The translations under genes and the position numbers were made by a program. From contig CM038926.1 of NCBI GenBank assembly GCA_021904315.1, positions 932,501-996,500 of the forward strand: a DNA stretch of 64,000 nucleotides, written 5' to 3'. This document shows positions 44,700 through 57,699 of this stretch, in pieces; positions within the stretch are counted from its first letter, which is position 1; each line of letters starts with the position of its first letter. The DNA comes from Sphagnum magellanicum (taxonomy: Eukaryota > Streptophyta > Sphagnopsida > Sphagnales > Sphagnaceae). The notes under the pieces are model-generated. The model did no database searches, was not told the DNA's origin, and saw only the letters and a program-made list of their open reading frames with translations.

Positions 44700-45300
44700 G
44701 TTTGAATAGAAAAGATCTATCATCTACTTTAGGTGTGTCAGCTTGTACACTCCCAATGTCTTGGACCTCCTCACTAAAGTAATCATCATTTATGACTAGA
44801 CCCATTGGATTTCTGCTTAAGGCATCAACATTCATATGTTTGAGTCCCGGTCAATGCAATATCTTGAAATTAAAATCCTACAACATATCAGTCCACCTAT
44901 CCCTCCTACCATGTGCATCTGACATTGTTACTAACCATTTGAATGGCTTGTGGTCTACTTTTAGAATAAAATGGTTCCTATGCAGGTACTATCTGAAGTG
45001 CACAATGCCTTAGATTAGTGCTTAGCATTCCCCTTCCATGGGGTGGAACTTTTTTTGTGTTATTGTTAAGCTCTTGCTGGCATAAGCCACCACCTTCTCA
45101 TGCTTGCCCTCTCTTTGTGACGAGATGGCTCCAACACCTTTTGGTGACTAGTTGACATTAAGGCAAAACTATTTTTTGAAATTAGGCCATATAAGCACAT
45201 GCGCATCAACGAGTGTTACTTTTAGAACTTTAAATGTTTATTGACAACCCAAATCCCATACAAAGTCAATGTCCTTTTTTATCAACTCAAACAACAGAAT
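44700..45300 (-). pseudogene. Element C: RNase H
   Basis: On the minus strand: GAISSQREGKHEKVVAYASK, SLTITQKKFHPMEGEC, then stops within ALI-GIVHFR-YLHRN, HFILKVDHKPFKWLV and VDALSRNPMG. The order and the DALSRNP end are typical of Ty3/gypsy. Several in-frame stops. Confidence 0.87.
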
Positions 45301-46150
45301 AGTCAATCATGAATAACCTTAAACATAGTTCTAGTAATACCCAATTACACCTAGAAAAGACTTGATGTTGGTGATCGTCCTTGGTTCCGAAAAGTGCAAA
45401 ACTACATCAATTTTATTAAGGTCTAGTTTAGTGCCTTCAATACTAACCACATGGCCCGTAAAGGTGATTTTTTTGTAACAAAATAGCATTTACTCGGGTT
45501 TAACTCAGGTTCACTTCCCTAAGTTTGAGAAACACAACATCCAAATGTTGAAGATGTTCCTCCCAACTCTTGCTGTGCACATTGAGATCATCAACAAACA
45601 CTTTCAAGAATTTTTCTCCTAGCTCCTTAAAAACTTCTGACATTGTCCTAATAAAAATGTTGGGTGCATTTTTAAGACCAAATGGCATGACTATCCAATC
45701 ATACAATCTAATATTAGTGATCAAGGCTGTCTTTTTCATATTTTTAGGTGCCATTTGAATTTGGCAAAAATTAGACTACAAGTCCAATATAGTAAACCAA
45801 GAGGATTTTCCCAACTGGGTAATCACATCGTCAACAAAGTGGCATTGGAAACAAATCCCAATGGGTTTGCATGTTGAATGGCCAATAGTCTCTACAAAAA
45901 CACTTACTCCCATCTATTTTGATTGGTAAAGTGACATGACATGCGTATTTAGAATTGTTGGGTTTCATCTTGCCCAAATTTACCAAAACATCAATTTGTC
46001 TCTTTACTTCTACCTCCTCCCAGTATGACAGTCAACCAGGAAACACCTTGCAAGGTGGGAACCCTTGTGTATCAACACATGTTTTCCAATGGTGCATAAC
46101 CAAGTTCACCTTTGTTTTAATCAAAAACATCTTGGTAACACTCTAGGACC
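45300..46150 (-). pseudogene. Element C: reverse transcriptase
   Basis: On the minus strand: SSWFTILDL, then SNFCQIQMAPKNMKKTALIT, YDWIVMPFGLKNAPNIFIR and KVFVDDLNVHSKSWEEHLQH (FVDD holds the catalytic aspartates). At least one stop interrupts the palm region (between LDL and SNF) and another follows near 45500. Ty3/gypsy type. Confidence 0.9.
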
Positions 46151-46161
46151 TTCCACATTTG

Positions 46162-46665
46162 TTACTTCTTCTCCTCATCCAAGTTAGGATCTACTCGGAT
46201 CTTTTGACAGATTTCCTTCCATCTTGTGCTTATCTCATCACTATAAGATGATGTTAATTTCTTTCTAAAGTTGCTCTTGAAGTCACCATCTTCTGCTTCA
46301 TGAACTTGTAGTAGTATTGCAATCTTTTCACAGTTTATGGACTCAAACATGGTCTATCTTCTTTCTACATCAGAAACCCATTTAAGCCAATCAACATAGT
46401 CATTTGTGTCTATTATTTCTTCTTCCATAAACCCATCAACCTGTTCCTGTAGTATCAATTGTAGAATATGTTTTGGTCTTTCTAATAGGACCAAATTTTC
46501 AAATTCAGTACCCCAAAACTCATTTTCATCACCAATTTGATCAACTTGGTGAAACCCTTCATCATAATGTTCACTATTATCCATATCAATGTCTGAATTT
46601 GAAATAGGGACATCCACTCCTTTAGGTATGATGGAATTATATTGATATGGAATCTTAATAGTCAT
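46162..46665 (-). pseudogene. Element C: linker between protease and RT
   Basis: Two minus-strand frames, 46665-46354 and 46350-46162, are separated by one stop. They are acidic and lack a recognised domain. They would connect protease to RT in the polyprotein. Confidence 0.5.
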
Positions 46666-46740
46666 ATTAAGGTCACCATCGATCTATGTGTTCTCCAAGG
46701 GAACAATGACATCACAAATCGCAACTTTTGAGCTCATCTT

Positions 46741-47206
46741 CTATAGCATATTCACCATAGTTAATGGTAATACCTCCGCATTGGCTCTTGGACCATGCTT
46801 CACTTGGATCAACCCTCGTTCCACATCCACAAAGGCACCAATTTTTATCAAGAAATCCAATCCAAGCAATATGTCATAGTTGTCGGTGTTTACCACCATA
46901 AAGGTCATGGTACATTGTACACCTCCAACCTTGACAGGCACTTCATTAATTCTCCCCATGGCTTGTGTAATGACTCCATACACAATTTTGTAGGTCTTAA
47001 AATCCGGTGACCAAATGCATTATGCTCAATTCTCTAACTATTGCAACAGCCATGATGGACATGGATGCTCCAATATCTACTAGTTTTTCAACCACATAAT
47101 TATTTATTTCTACAAGCAAATGGAGAGTCTTGTTCCGATGTGTTTTGTTAATACAAATATTCTTGATTACCGGAAATGTTGAGACCATGGATACTTGGTT
47201 GTCCAT
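46741..47206 (-). pseudogene. Element C: aspartic protease
   Basis: On the minus strand, LHLLVEINNYVVEKLVDIGA carries the active-site motif as DIG rather than DSG/DTG (followed by ASMSIM). The downstream part NYDILLGLDFLIKIGAFVDV is the usual ILG-D-FL region of gypsy proteases. A frame break lies near 47000. Confidence 0.85.
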
Positions 47207-47623
47207 TGTTTCTGAATATCTTTTTCATCTAACCAATTTTACAAGACTTTCAAGGTGTTCTAGTTCCCCTGGTATCATGAAAAATGTTTCCATAAATGAA
47301 GGGAAAATATTCTTTAAATGAAATGGAAAAAAATCTTAAATCTGACCAAGGTCTCCTTATTTATTCCTATCCCCTTTCTTACAACTTTAAGGGTTTGCAT
47401 AGTTCCACCTGGCGCCACCTCAATAGGCATCTTCCTTCTAGGTATTCGAGTGTAAAAGAAGACATTCTCATTTCCACATAGTTTTTTAATTGTTACATGG
47501 TTGCCTCCTCATCATTCAGCAACACCTCCAAAAAAAAATTTGTTCCAGAATTAGACTTCCCATCCTTGGGTTTCTTCTAACACTTGTCTTTCGAATGACC
47601 TAACACTGAACAAAAAGAGCAAT

Positions 47624-47818
47624 TTATCCCACAATTTTTTGTCTTATGAACATGCCACACTTGGCACATTTTGGCCATGGATCATTTAATCTTGGACAAG
47701 CAGTGGTTAAATGGTCTCTTCCCTTGCAGATATGGCATCCCTCGAACATAATGGAAGAAGATGGTGTATCAAGATTGGGCACATTCCCCTTGAAAAAATT
47801 GATGAGTGTGTTGCTCAA
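47624..47818 (-). pseudogene. Element C: gag zinc knuckle
   Basis: The minus-strand frame contains CHICKGRDHLTTAC, a perfect C-x2-C-x4-H-x4-C nucleocapsid knuckle, and a second Cys pair (CAKCG). In active elements it binds the genomic RNA during packaging. Confidence 0.9.
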
Positions 47819-47999
47819 AGCAATGACCTACTTTTCTATCATGGTCTTCGAAACTCCTTGTTCCTCCTTTAGAAGTTCATATGGTGTTTCTTCGAGCTCT
47901 CCCAACACCTTCTCTAGTTTTGTTATAACTCCTAACAATTCTTCAATATTTGTAAAAGTTTTTACCACACATAACTTCCAAATTTCTAGCCTTAATCTG

Positions 48000-48616
48000 G
48001 TTTAAAATCTTTGTCTTTGCTTACATCCTGTATCCTACCCTTCTGAAAGAACTTATCGAGACGTTCAAAATATTTTTGAACCCTTTCCTTGGGTTCTTAT
48101 TTAATGGCATCAAATTTCATTTTGATGTCATTGGCATCAACATCCCCATATTTTTGTGCTATCAAAGTCCACAGTTCAATCCATTCAACTGGGGCTAGGT
48201 GCAACCTCCTAAACCATTCTTTAACCCACCCTCTTAAATTTAGCTTTGCAATTTTGAATAGTTTGTTTACATTCAAATCCCTCATTTCCATGGCCATTGT
48301 AAGTCTTTCTGCTTAATCACTGACATCTTCATAGTTTCGCCCCCAAAATAATTCATCCATATCTTACAAGCCAGTCATTTTGGAACTTCCAACTTTAATC
48401 TAAAACTGCAATGTAATCTGCTGCAAATCCAATGGCTCTACTTTCTCCTCCACTTTTCCTTTTGAAGTGATTGCCCATATTTTGTTACCATCTACCTTGA
48501 TGTTATAACTAGTGTCATTGTCCCTTGCATACCTCCAACCTAACTTGCCAAACAAGTCCGAGTAACTCCAATACAACAAATGTGCATTCCTACTAGAATA
48601 TGAAACTCTCAACACC
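48000..48616 (-). pseudogene. Element C: gag capsid region
   Basis: On the minus strand: RDLNVNKLFKIAKLNLRGWV, KEWFRRLHLAPVEWIELW and AQKYGDVDANDIKMKFDAIK, a stop, then EPKERVQKYFERLDKFFQKG. This matches the retrotransposon-gag pattern (L-x-G-x-A-x2-WF then E-x-V-x2-Y). Upstream frames at 48615-48400 are less clear. Confidence 0.82.
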
Positions 48617-49810
48617 TAGTCCCCAACCCCAATCTTGTGATCCAATTCAAGACAGTAAAACTATGCACAACATCCCTTTAAATATATGTCTATAGGTAGC
48701 AAGATGTTTCTAATTCAAAGAATAGACAGATTCTTCTCCCTAATTTTCCTCCTATTCTCAAGCTGAATCAAAGGGCCAAGGATTGGTGAAATAGAAACGG
48801 GACTCACTGGATTGTATGAAGACCCACTGCCGTCCATCAGACCCTACCTTGATCTTCAACCATATTGCTACTTTGGAAAAGAAACCAACATGAATAATGG
48901 TGATGGCAATATCCCCCACTTTTACCTTAAAGGGGTCAAAACCAATAATTTTTAGAGATGCGAACTTTACAATTTTTTTAATCAGTGAGCCTACTTAGGG
49001 ATCCCATGAAAATCCTTCATCGAACTCCAAGATGCTAGATTGAATTATGTAATTCATGGGATAACTTTCATTCCCTAAAATTGCCATCTACCATCCTAAG
49101 CATTAGCCAAAAATTCAATCTGATCTCCCTCTCTTACTAGTCATAAAAGCATGACCTCATATGGTAGGAAGGAAAAAAATTGTTCATTTGTGGACTCTAG
49201 TTGGTATTGCCAGCTTTGCTATAAATCCTGCCATATCCTCCAACTTATGATGCGAGATCTTGATCCAATGTGCTCCACCCTAAGAACATGATCTCCAATC
49301 TTAAACAAGTTTTCTACATTAGGTATGTAAAATTTAACAAAGTGGTTAGGTGAGGCAAAAAGTTGGGGAATGCAAATGTCTCCTATTCTAGGTGTACTAC
49401 TCTCTCTCTCAAGAATTGAAAATGACACTCTACACAAGGTATGAGGTGAAGTGATATTGCTTCTATAGATCTAAGGTTGATTCCCATCCCCTTGCTCCAT
49501 GTCTTATTTTTACCAAAACCTGAATTTGTGTGTAAAAACCATTATGAACTATCTCTACAACAACATCCCCGATCTAAGCTTCATCGAGATTTATCCCCAC
49601 AAGTACCACTATGCCAAATCCCAACAAATGCAGCATTAGGGCTCCTATTTGAGGTCCAACTTGCCCTCTTGGATAATCAAACTTAACAACTAATTGTTGC
49701 TCATGAATTTCCCATGTGACATCATCTATCCCAATTTCATCTTTGCTAGATGATGACATATTGTCCTATTGTTGTCATATTCCAAATGCATATGAGTTTA
49801 GTTAATGTCA
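48617..49810 (-). other. Element C: untranslated leader and gag N-terminal part
   Basis: Frames at 49759-49574 and 49437-49219 on the minus strand (for example MSSSSKDEIGIDDVTWEIHE) may be gag N-terminal pieces, but stops separate them. No recognised domain. Confidence 0.4.
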
Positions 49811-49812
49811 CA

Positions 49813-49832
49813 AAACAAACTGCTCTAATACC
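49813..49832 (-). other. Primer binding site of element C, tRNA-iMet type
   Basis: On the minus strand, TTGGGTATTAGAGCAG follows the 5' LTR. It differs from the common plant primer site TGGTATCAGAGC by a C-to-T change and an extra G. This fixes the direction of the element and its 5' LTR. Confidence 0.82.
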
Positions 49833-51062
49833 CAAAAGAAGGGTGTAGAAAGAAATTTCTCTTGTGCAAGAATAACTCATAGTGAAAACACCTTTCTTGG
49901 AAATCCAAACACCATTATTTCCAGCAAATTACATCATCGAGGCTACAAACCCAGTGCTACCAAAATTCATTAGTGCTACAAACTTGTTGGAACAAAATTC
50001 AATGTTCTACGTGTCAATTGCCAATTGGTACACACATGGTGTTTGCTCCCTAACTTGTCATAATGGCAGGGAACAATTTGGACCATATACAGAACCATAC
50101 ATTCAAAAATAAAAAATCTATTGAGATATAGCTTGAGGTTAAAACCCTCAATGTCCAATCAATCCACATGAACTACTGACCCATCTCCAACAAATGCAAT
50201 AATGCAAAAAAACATTGAATTCCCTATTTGAAAAACCCTAATTTCATAAATTCTTGAACTCAATGTTTGAACCCAAGTATTAGTGACATACACCAAGTTG
50301 ACTTAAAACCACTCAAGAAAGACAAATTTTAATGTGGATTTGGATATAAATATGTCTCTATTAACTTCCCATTTTTGTTCTCCTTTCTTTCATTCTGCCC
50401 AACCCAAGGACACCCCAACTGAGGCTTCTAGTGTTCACTCAAATACTTGACCTATGACATGGATTAAAAAGAAACTCAACACATATTTACAATACCCAAT
50501 TCAAATGCATATTGATCCTCTACATGCCCCTTTATCTACAACTAGGACTTCCCCCCTTTTTGTCATCAATCCTCAACATCAACCCTTTATAAAAACCATT
50601 CCCACAAAGAATACATTGTTTGCCACAGTGTAGTTATTGGCCTAGCGAAAACCAAATACAACAACTACCAATCAAGACAAGTAAAATCTATTATCTCTTG
50701 AGATTAATCATGCAAGAAGAAAAACATGCCCGCATTGCTTCTGAATTCCCCTTTTTATCTTGCTTTCCACCGTCTAAATCTCCAAGCCTCCATTCAATGC
50801 CGCACCCTCCCTAGCCATCCATAGCTCTATGCCGATTAGCTATACATAATACACAAACAAGTGACAAATCTTCCTACCCATCCTCATAAGCTTTCTTGAA
50901 GTAGTTATTGTTATAACTATCTTAGAGAAACAAACAATGACGGAATAATTTCCACCATTAACATGCAGAAAGTTGACAGTCATTGAAAACAAAAATTAAA
51001 ACCCTAAAAACTTGTTATGTTCACACGAGAATATTATCCAATTCACTTCCTATCAGTTCATA
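49833..51062 (-). mobile_element. 5' LTR of element C
   Basis: On the minus strand it starts about TATGAACTGATAGGAAGTG (51062) and ends CTACACCCTTCTTTTG near 49833, directly before the primer site. It matches the 3' LTR at 40938-42180. Confidence 0.92.
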
Positions 51063-52932
51063 GAGGAACTTTGGAGAGGGGCATGGAGGAAAACGACATT
51101 CATGAGGAGCAAAGTTTTGAAAAGAGGTCACATTATGTTGTTTAGCTTTTTTTGGTGGTGTACGATAGGGTAGGCAAATGAATGTCATGCAGAGAAGGAG
51201 GTCCAATAGCCATTGGTGAGGATAGGAGAAGGAAAGCAAGAGGAAATTAGTAACAATGAAAAGGTAGGAAAAAGGGGGCGAGGGGAAATTTTTTGGGGTA
51301 TGAACAATTTTTTTGAGTTTTTTCTTTTGTAACATGATTTCTAGAACAGATCCTCACATCGACGGAAATTGATGTGCATTGTTAGTGGGCATGTGGAGTT
51401 TAGGGATATTATTTTGTGAGCATGCAAGTGTGAGCATGAATGAATCTTTTTAAAAATATTTTTTTGATGTTGATGAAATAGTTGGACAATATTATTTGAC
51501 ACATGGGACAAAATATTTGGTGATGTGGAAGAATATTTTATCACGTGTTCATGGATGAAATTGTAGATGAAAAAATGGATGAATTTTTTAAGAAACATTG
51601 ACAACATATGTTTGTTCTTTGAAAATTTGAACAAAAGAAACAGGGTGGAAAAAATTTATGTTGGTTTATTTTGAAAAATTTGACACATGAAATGGTCAAA
51701 TCACATTTCAAATTGTATTTCGTATTTCATTAATATGAAGTATATTCAAGCTCTACAACATCCAAACCATGTAGAATGTTAAACTAAATCCAATTCAGTG
51801 TCATATAAACCTATTGATTCACCAAAAGGTATGTGTTCATTAAGAATTGAGACAATATGAGGTAGCCCATTGTTTATATTGTTTAAAATTGCATTTTATT
51901 TTCATTCACTATTTCAACCTCTTATATTTAAGACCATTCTTGCTACTTATACAATCAAATTGCATTATTTCCCCCTCTAGTATTAATTTGTCTGATCTAT
52001 ACAACAATTTGCATTTTTTCCACCCATATTACCTAGTTACATGTTTTTTACCTTTATCACATGTTTGTAATTATTAGACTTATATTCTACAATGGCAAAA
52101 AGAAAATTGACACTAATTTTCACACCAAACACCTTGGAATCTATAATTGAATATACATTAATCTCAAGCATATTATATAGAATACATGAGATGACAACAA
52201 AACCTTGAAAATATTCAAGAGATGACACTCAATTAGTCCCCTTTTAGCATTTGTTGGAAATCAGAACATGGGGAATAGAATGGAAAAAAGGCAATTGACA
52301 AAAAAATAAAAATGGTAGCATGGTGATGGGCGAATGTCAAGATAGATAAAAAAAATATTCCATTACTCAAACAAACTGTAAACATTTCAAAGGGAGGATA
52401 TGAAATACTACCATTGGGTGATGTTTACACATGCCATGGATTTTTTCAAAAAATGCATGAATTTGAAAAATCTAATTCTAGAATAGTTTTTCACAAGCTT
52501 ACTAAACCATTTGTTGATAAATAATTTGGTAACTTGTTAAGGGCAAGACTGTATTGTAATAATCAAACCAGATAAACATAGGGATCAGGCACTATGATGT
52601 TTGTTTTGAAACAAACTAGACAAAGCAAGTTTAGTGCATATAAGGTAGGTGAAACTTGGGATTATTAAGGTGGAATCCAAATGGTGCTTTAAGCAAGGAA
52701 GTTGGTGATGGAAAAGGCTATGGATATCTTGTTTAGGGGGTCTATCTGAATTTTTTTTGTGGAGGTTCAATACTAGGAATATTTGGAAGAAAGAGAACCA
52801 AATAGTAGTTGTGGATATGGAACAATGTTGAAAAGATACACATAGTTGTGGAACTATGAACTTGGATCTTTTGTTTTTTTTGTTTTTTACAAGATTTGTT
52901 TTGATTTCATTTCTTCATAACAATATGAGTAA
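51063..52932. other. No gene seen
   Basis: A stretch at 51063-51122 resembles 40804-40855 on the other side of element C. Beyond this the region is A+T-rich and stop-rich, with incidental frames such as 51341-51634 on the minus strand that show no domain. Confidence 0.5.
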
Positions 52933-53565
52933 TGTCACAACCCTAACATTGGGTTCATGACTAAGTGTAGAATGCAAGGGCCCACAAGGTTAATAAAGTG
53001 TAATTAAGTGTGAAACACACTTTCAAAAATGGGGAGAATGCAAAAGATGGAGCCTAATGACTCCCAAGTGCACTCCCACTGTAGGAGTTACACTTGTGCA
53101 AGAGTCCCAAATGTTCATAACCTTGGTTGAAAAGGAAAAAACCAAATTGGGCCTCTAGGATATCATTGGAAAGGTCTTGAAATCTAGATGCTTAAAGTGC
53201 CCTCGCATTGTTCATTTAGACCTAAAATGCATGAGTTATGATCAAAAGAAGGGTTGAAAGTCAAATTGGGAATTTGATTCCCAACCACAAATCCCCTTTA
53301 AGCAAGGGCCAAATGATTTTTGATTAGGGTGTGCAATACACCATTGGAAAGAACTTTTCAATCGTTATAAAATATTGTCCTTGTATGCTCTAAACACATT
53401 TTTTTGAGGAAAATATGAGCGTCCAAAGTTTTGGGACATCAAAAGTCCTAATCTTGGGAGTCCTAGGAAAAAATGTCATTGGATGTAGCCCCGCAGAAGT
53501 CACTTTGAGGTTGTCCTTATTAAGTCCATCGCACCACTTACATTCAACTTACATTGCATCACAAA
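52933..53565 (+). mobile_element. LTR, TGTCACAACCC family (copy 7), 3' truncated
   Basis: It starts TGTCACAACCCTAACATTGG and matches copies 3 and 4 closely (GGGCCCACAAGG, ATGCATGAGTTATGATCAAA, ATGTAGCCCCGCAGA). Similarity ends near 53565 (ACATTCAACTTACATT), so the last quarter is lost. No target duplication can be tested. Confidence 0.87.
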
Positions 53566-53681
53566 CTTCAAGTTTTGCAAATCAATGTTTAAAATACATT
53601 GAATCAACATTAATTCAAAGTGTTCAAGGTATAATATTAAATCTGAACATACCCATCACTGATGAAATCTAATTAAAGTTA

Positions 53682-54110
53682 ATGTGGATGTGGTGTTGTG
53701 TACATGAACATGGTTTATGTGAATATTCAATGCAAAGTTAGAAACCATTGGACTGCTATGAATGCAATGTTATCTTTGTGAACATTGTTTAGATAATTGT
53801 TCAATGGAAAGTCAATGCACACAATTTTGGTGAATGGTCAATATGATATCGAAAACCATTGAAATAATGTAGATGCATTGTTGTCCTTATGGCCATGGTT
53901 TTGGTGAATGTTAAATGCAAAGTCAATAATCATTACAACAATATGGGTGTAGTGTTGTCCCTTTATGTATAGTTTAGGTTAATATTCAACGTTGGTTCAA
54001 AGACCATTCAACCAATGTGGACATGCCACTACCTCAATATACATCGTTTGTGTGAATGTTCAATGTGAAGTAAAAGGCCAATGAATTAGTGTTGTTACAA
54101 CAATATTTTT
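53682..54110. repeat. Diverged tandem repeat, unit about 75-95 bp, about 5 copies
   Basis: A framework ATGTGGATG-x-GTTGTC, ATGAACATGGTTT-GTGAATRTTCAATG and AAAGTC-AAACCATT recurs from 53682 to about 54110. Units vary in length and sequence but keep this order. No coding frame. Confidence 0.75.
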
Positions 54111-54159
54111 ATGAACATGGTGTAGGTGTTGCAATTGCAATGGTTTAACATTGATGAAG

Positions 54160-54290
54160 TAGTGGATTAGAAGTGATTTAATACAAATTTAGTATCAATT
54201 TAAATTTTTAAATATTGATTTAGAATTGATTTAATGTTGATTTAATATTTGTTTAATATTGATTTATATTGGATTTAATAGTAGTTCAAT
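54160..54290. repeat. TTGATTTAATATT short repeat
   Basis: TTGATTTAATRTT-like units of 12-18 bp are repeated about eight times (for example GATTTAATGTTGATTTAATA). Low-complexity DNA adjoining the previous array. Confidence 0.7.
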
Positions 54291-54375
54291 AGTCTTTAGT
54301 GGGTGTCTTTGGGATCCAAGACAAATTATAAACATTGTAAATATAATTTATTCAAGTAATTTGACATAGTATGAT

Positions 54376-54401
54376 ATTATTATTATTATTATTATTATTA
54401 T
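54376..54401. repeat. (ATT)8 microsatellite
   Basis: Eight uninterrupted ATT units and a partial ninth. Likely length-variable between individuals. Confidence 0.95.
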
Positions 54402-54403
54402 CA

Positions 54404-57138
54404 TGATAATATTGTTGACAAGTCAGTTTCATACCTTTCTATTAAACATATTTATTGTTAAACATACTAATGATAATTACAATAAGGAAATAGAGGAGGT
54501 CAAAATTACACATAGAGATCCCACACTGTTTTCCTAATGGTGCTAATGAACAAGTAATGACTATGATTTGGCAAACAAAACATACTAATAATAACTGGCA
54601 GACAAAGGGAAGTCGGTTGAAAGAAATTTGGAGAAGGTTGTCATAGAAGGAATGGGAGATTACATAAGTAGCACCAACTTATAATGTCACATGGTCACCC
54701 CATTCACCATCCCTACAAACCCACCCCTTTCAAAATTACTCTTTATATGGTTGTGATCATTGTCCAAAAATTAACCTTCCATGGAAAATTGTTCGAACAT
54801 AAATCTACAAAATTGGTACATTGGTGACAACATATTTGGCCGTCTTCTTCATATATTTTGTATACTTCATTCCAATATGTAGTTTGAATATGCATCTTGA
54901 GTTAGCTTTAATTGGCCCATCAACCACACATTCAATGAATGAAAAAGTTAGATTTCTAAGGAACTAAATATTAGGTGCACTTTCAAGGAACACATGCTTA
55001 GATGAATAATTTAACAAAATTGTATGATTAGAGAAGACCTTAGGTGGTGACTTGTGTGGCAAATGTGCTTTCAACATTTATACATTTAACAACCTCTAAG
55101 TTCAACACCATAACAAGGAGGTCCATTACCCCACAAATATCTAGAGGCGAACAACAATACTCCATAGTAAAAATGGAAACCATGACTTTATGTTCCCTTT
55201 GGTACAAAACACTTAATTAAAATAGTCATACTTATTCATATAATAGTACCAAGGCCATAAAGAAGAACAAGGGTTCAAAAAAGGAAGTAATTGGGTCACC
55301 ACTAACTTTCTAACTAATTGTGATGCTTAGGATTGTGATAAAGCTTGTTTGACAATGCTTGAAACTGTCACTAGCCCATCATTCACTCCTACAAGTTAGA
55401 CACCCATGGACTAGATGCACCACTAGTCAACTCCAAATCAAGTACAACAATCTTAAGATACAATATTGAAAAGAATTGAACTAACAATTCCCATCACCTT
55501 TGATTTTTTGTTCAATCAACCCATAAAGATCCAACCTAACATAGAACAAACCCACCAGGTAAATTTCACTTGTAAAACTATCTCACAATAGCAATTGGTA
55601 GACAAGAATTTGCACTGACATCTATAGATCAAAGAAAAATCCACAATATCATTTTAGAGGTTGCATCAGTTCAGATCAAACAAAATGGTGGGTGGAGATA
55701 AGGATGTAAAAATCTATGGCTCAAGAATTTCAATCACATAGTTCTACAAAAATCTACATCCTTGGTTTTTGTCACATTGTTAAAAGTATGGGAAGATTCA
55801 TGCTCATGATGTCAAATAATTTTTAAGAAAAATGTATAATGAATAAATAAATTCAATAGTATCCTAATTAAAGCTACCACAAGCTTGTGAAAGTAAGCTT
55901 CCTTTTAGCTTACCCATGTACAAGCAAACATCTTTAAAAGGCTCGTAATAGTTGGCAACTTTTTTCATGACATGATGCATTATGTAATTGCATGTTGGGT
56001 GTTTATGGAATCAAAATTTGATAGAGTATATGTTGTGTAGTATAATAACTACATGAAAAGTGAACAATTGCAATTGATCAACAACAAGAATACACAAGTG
56101 TAGGAAACATCTACCAAGTATAGGATAAACCTTAGGCATTTGTTACGAGGTATCATACATATGTTGTGAATGGAATGTACCTTGATGGGCTCAAGCTTAG
56201 TAAGACATCTTGCCACTTGTCCACTTGTGGAAACTCACACAGGGTTCAATGTTTCAATGGTTGATTACTATTGATGGTTTGCAATCATGGGTGATGCTAC
56301 AACACTTTACATAGGATCCTCATGACTAGAAGCTTTGGCTCTGGAAATTCCACCACTCTCGTTACTTTCCTCTGAAAATGACACTAGTGTGATGCACACG
56401 TTTCATGACTCAACCAATATGCAAGAACTAGTTACAAGTGTGTATCCCTTGACATAGTAACATGATCTAGATTAAGATCATGACAAAGATGTTTTACATA
56501 AATTTGGAGCTCACCAGTTCTTCAAATTCGAACTCTAGGTAGTTGTCCTAATTTTCAAAATGCAGATTATCCAATAGGAGATAATATGTCATTGTTGCAT
56601 GTCACCGGACATCATGCTCACTCACATGAACCATAGAGGAACTTAAAGGGAATTAAAAAGACAAACCTTTATAGCAAATTTGTACTATAATGTTGTGCAC
56701 AAACATTCCCTTGATCAAGTCATTCAGACACATGCTTTACAGGTGAGGTGTGATAACAAAAACCTCAATGTTAAGCATCAAACATTTCACAAAGAATTAT
56801 AACTAGTAGGATATTGGCATCGTACACAAGTTTGAGCTATTGGCAAGATAATTTTGCAATAGTTTTGAGAAGCTTAACAACTAGAACCAGTGAAGTTATA
56901 TATGATCATAAAATAAAGCTCATCAATTATTTAACAAGGAAACTATGTTTTGGCTTCTTAATTTTTCACTCTATATGTAATCAACTTCAATTACCACAAT
57001 ATAGTGATGTACAAATATATCTAAAGAACCACACACCTTTGTTGAATCCTACCTATGTAAGCAATCAATTAAGTGATTGCGATCAAAGCCGAATTTCTTA
57101 ACTCTTGATGCAACATCCTCATCAATCTTTACTGACAA
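54404..57138. other. No recognised gene; scattered coding-like pieces
   Basis: On the minus strand two stretches have balanced composition: a piece near 54950-54830 (IECVVDGPIKANSRCIFKLH) and one near 56400-56320 (SFSEESNESGGISRAKASSH). Stops interrupt both and nothing links them. No terminal repeats found. Confidence 0.35.
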
Positions 57139-57699
57139 CATTACTACAAAAGTGAGGTGGAATTCATTTGTCAAAATCACTATAAGACTTTAAAAATGAA
57201 ATAAGTTCATTGCATTTTAGTGATTTCACCATGGTTAAAGTTATTTCACTATAATATCACTATGTAAACATCATGTTTCATTACTAGTTGACATAATTCA
57301 CTATTATAATTTAAATAGTAAATAGGTTTTTTTTATGTTGTTTTAAATACCATGTATATGCTACTTTATGATATACCATATATTATTTTAGATTATTTTA
57401 GATTATTTTAGTTATTATAAATTATTATACCCCAAACTGTTATATATATTTCTACTTTAACGTATCCTAATTAGCTTATTATAGGTTTTTAAATAATTTT
57501 AAATTAAATTATTTAACTAACCTTAAGCTATACCTTAGGTTATTTTATTTTAAATTAATATATGTTATTTCAAATTATACTTTAGGTTATTCAAAGTCAT
57601 TTTACTTTATGTTATTATAAGTTATTTTATTTTAAGTATAATAATTTAAAATAATCTAAAATAAAACATAATGACTTAAAATAAAATATCAAATAATAA

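Larger units (their letters stand above)
40938..51062 (-). mobile_element. Ty3/gypsy LTR retrotransposon C, both LTRs, about 10.1 kb
   Basis: Two similar sequences of about 1.24 kb in the same orientation flank a minus-strand interior with primer binding site, gag, protease, RT, RNase H and integrase in Ty3/gypsy order. By eye about nine of ten bases match between the LTRs, so the insertion is old. Every coding domain has stops or frameshifts, and a solo LTR of another family (42194-43013) lies in its polypurine tract. No clear target duplication was found. It ends upstream of GUN4 in the same transcriptional direction. Confidence 0.93.

Noticed and set aside
55335-55420. Minus-strand peptide GVNDGLVTVSS resembling the vacuolar iron transporter motif
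   Set aside because: The match covers about a dozen residues only; a stop precedes it and the following sequence does not continue into the transporter family.
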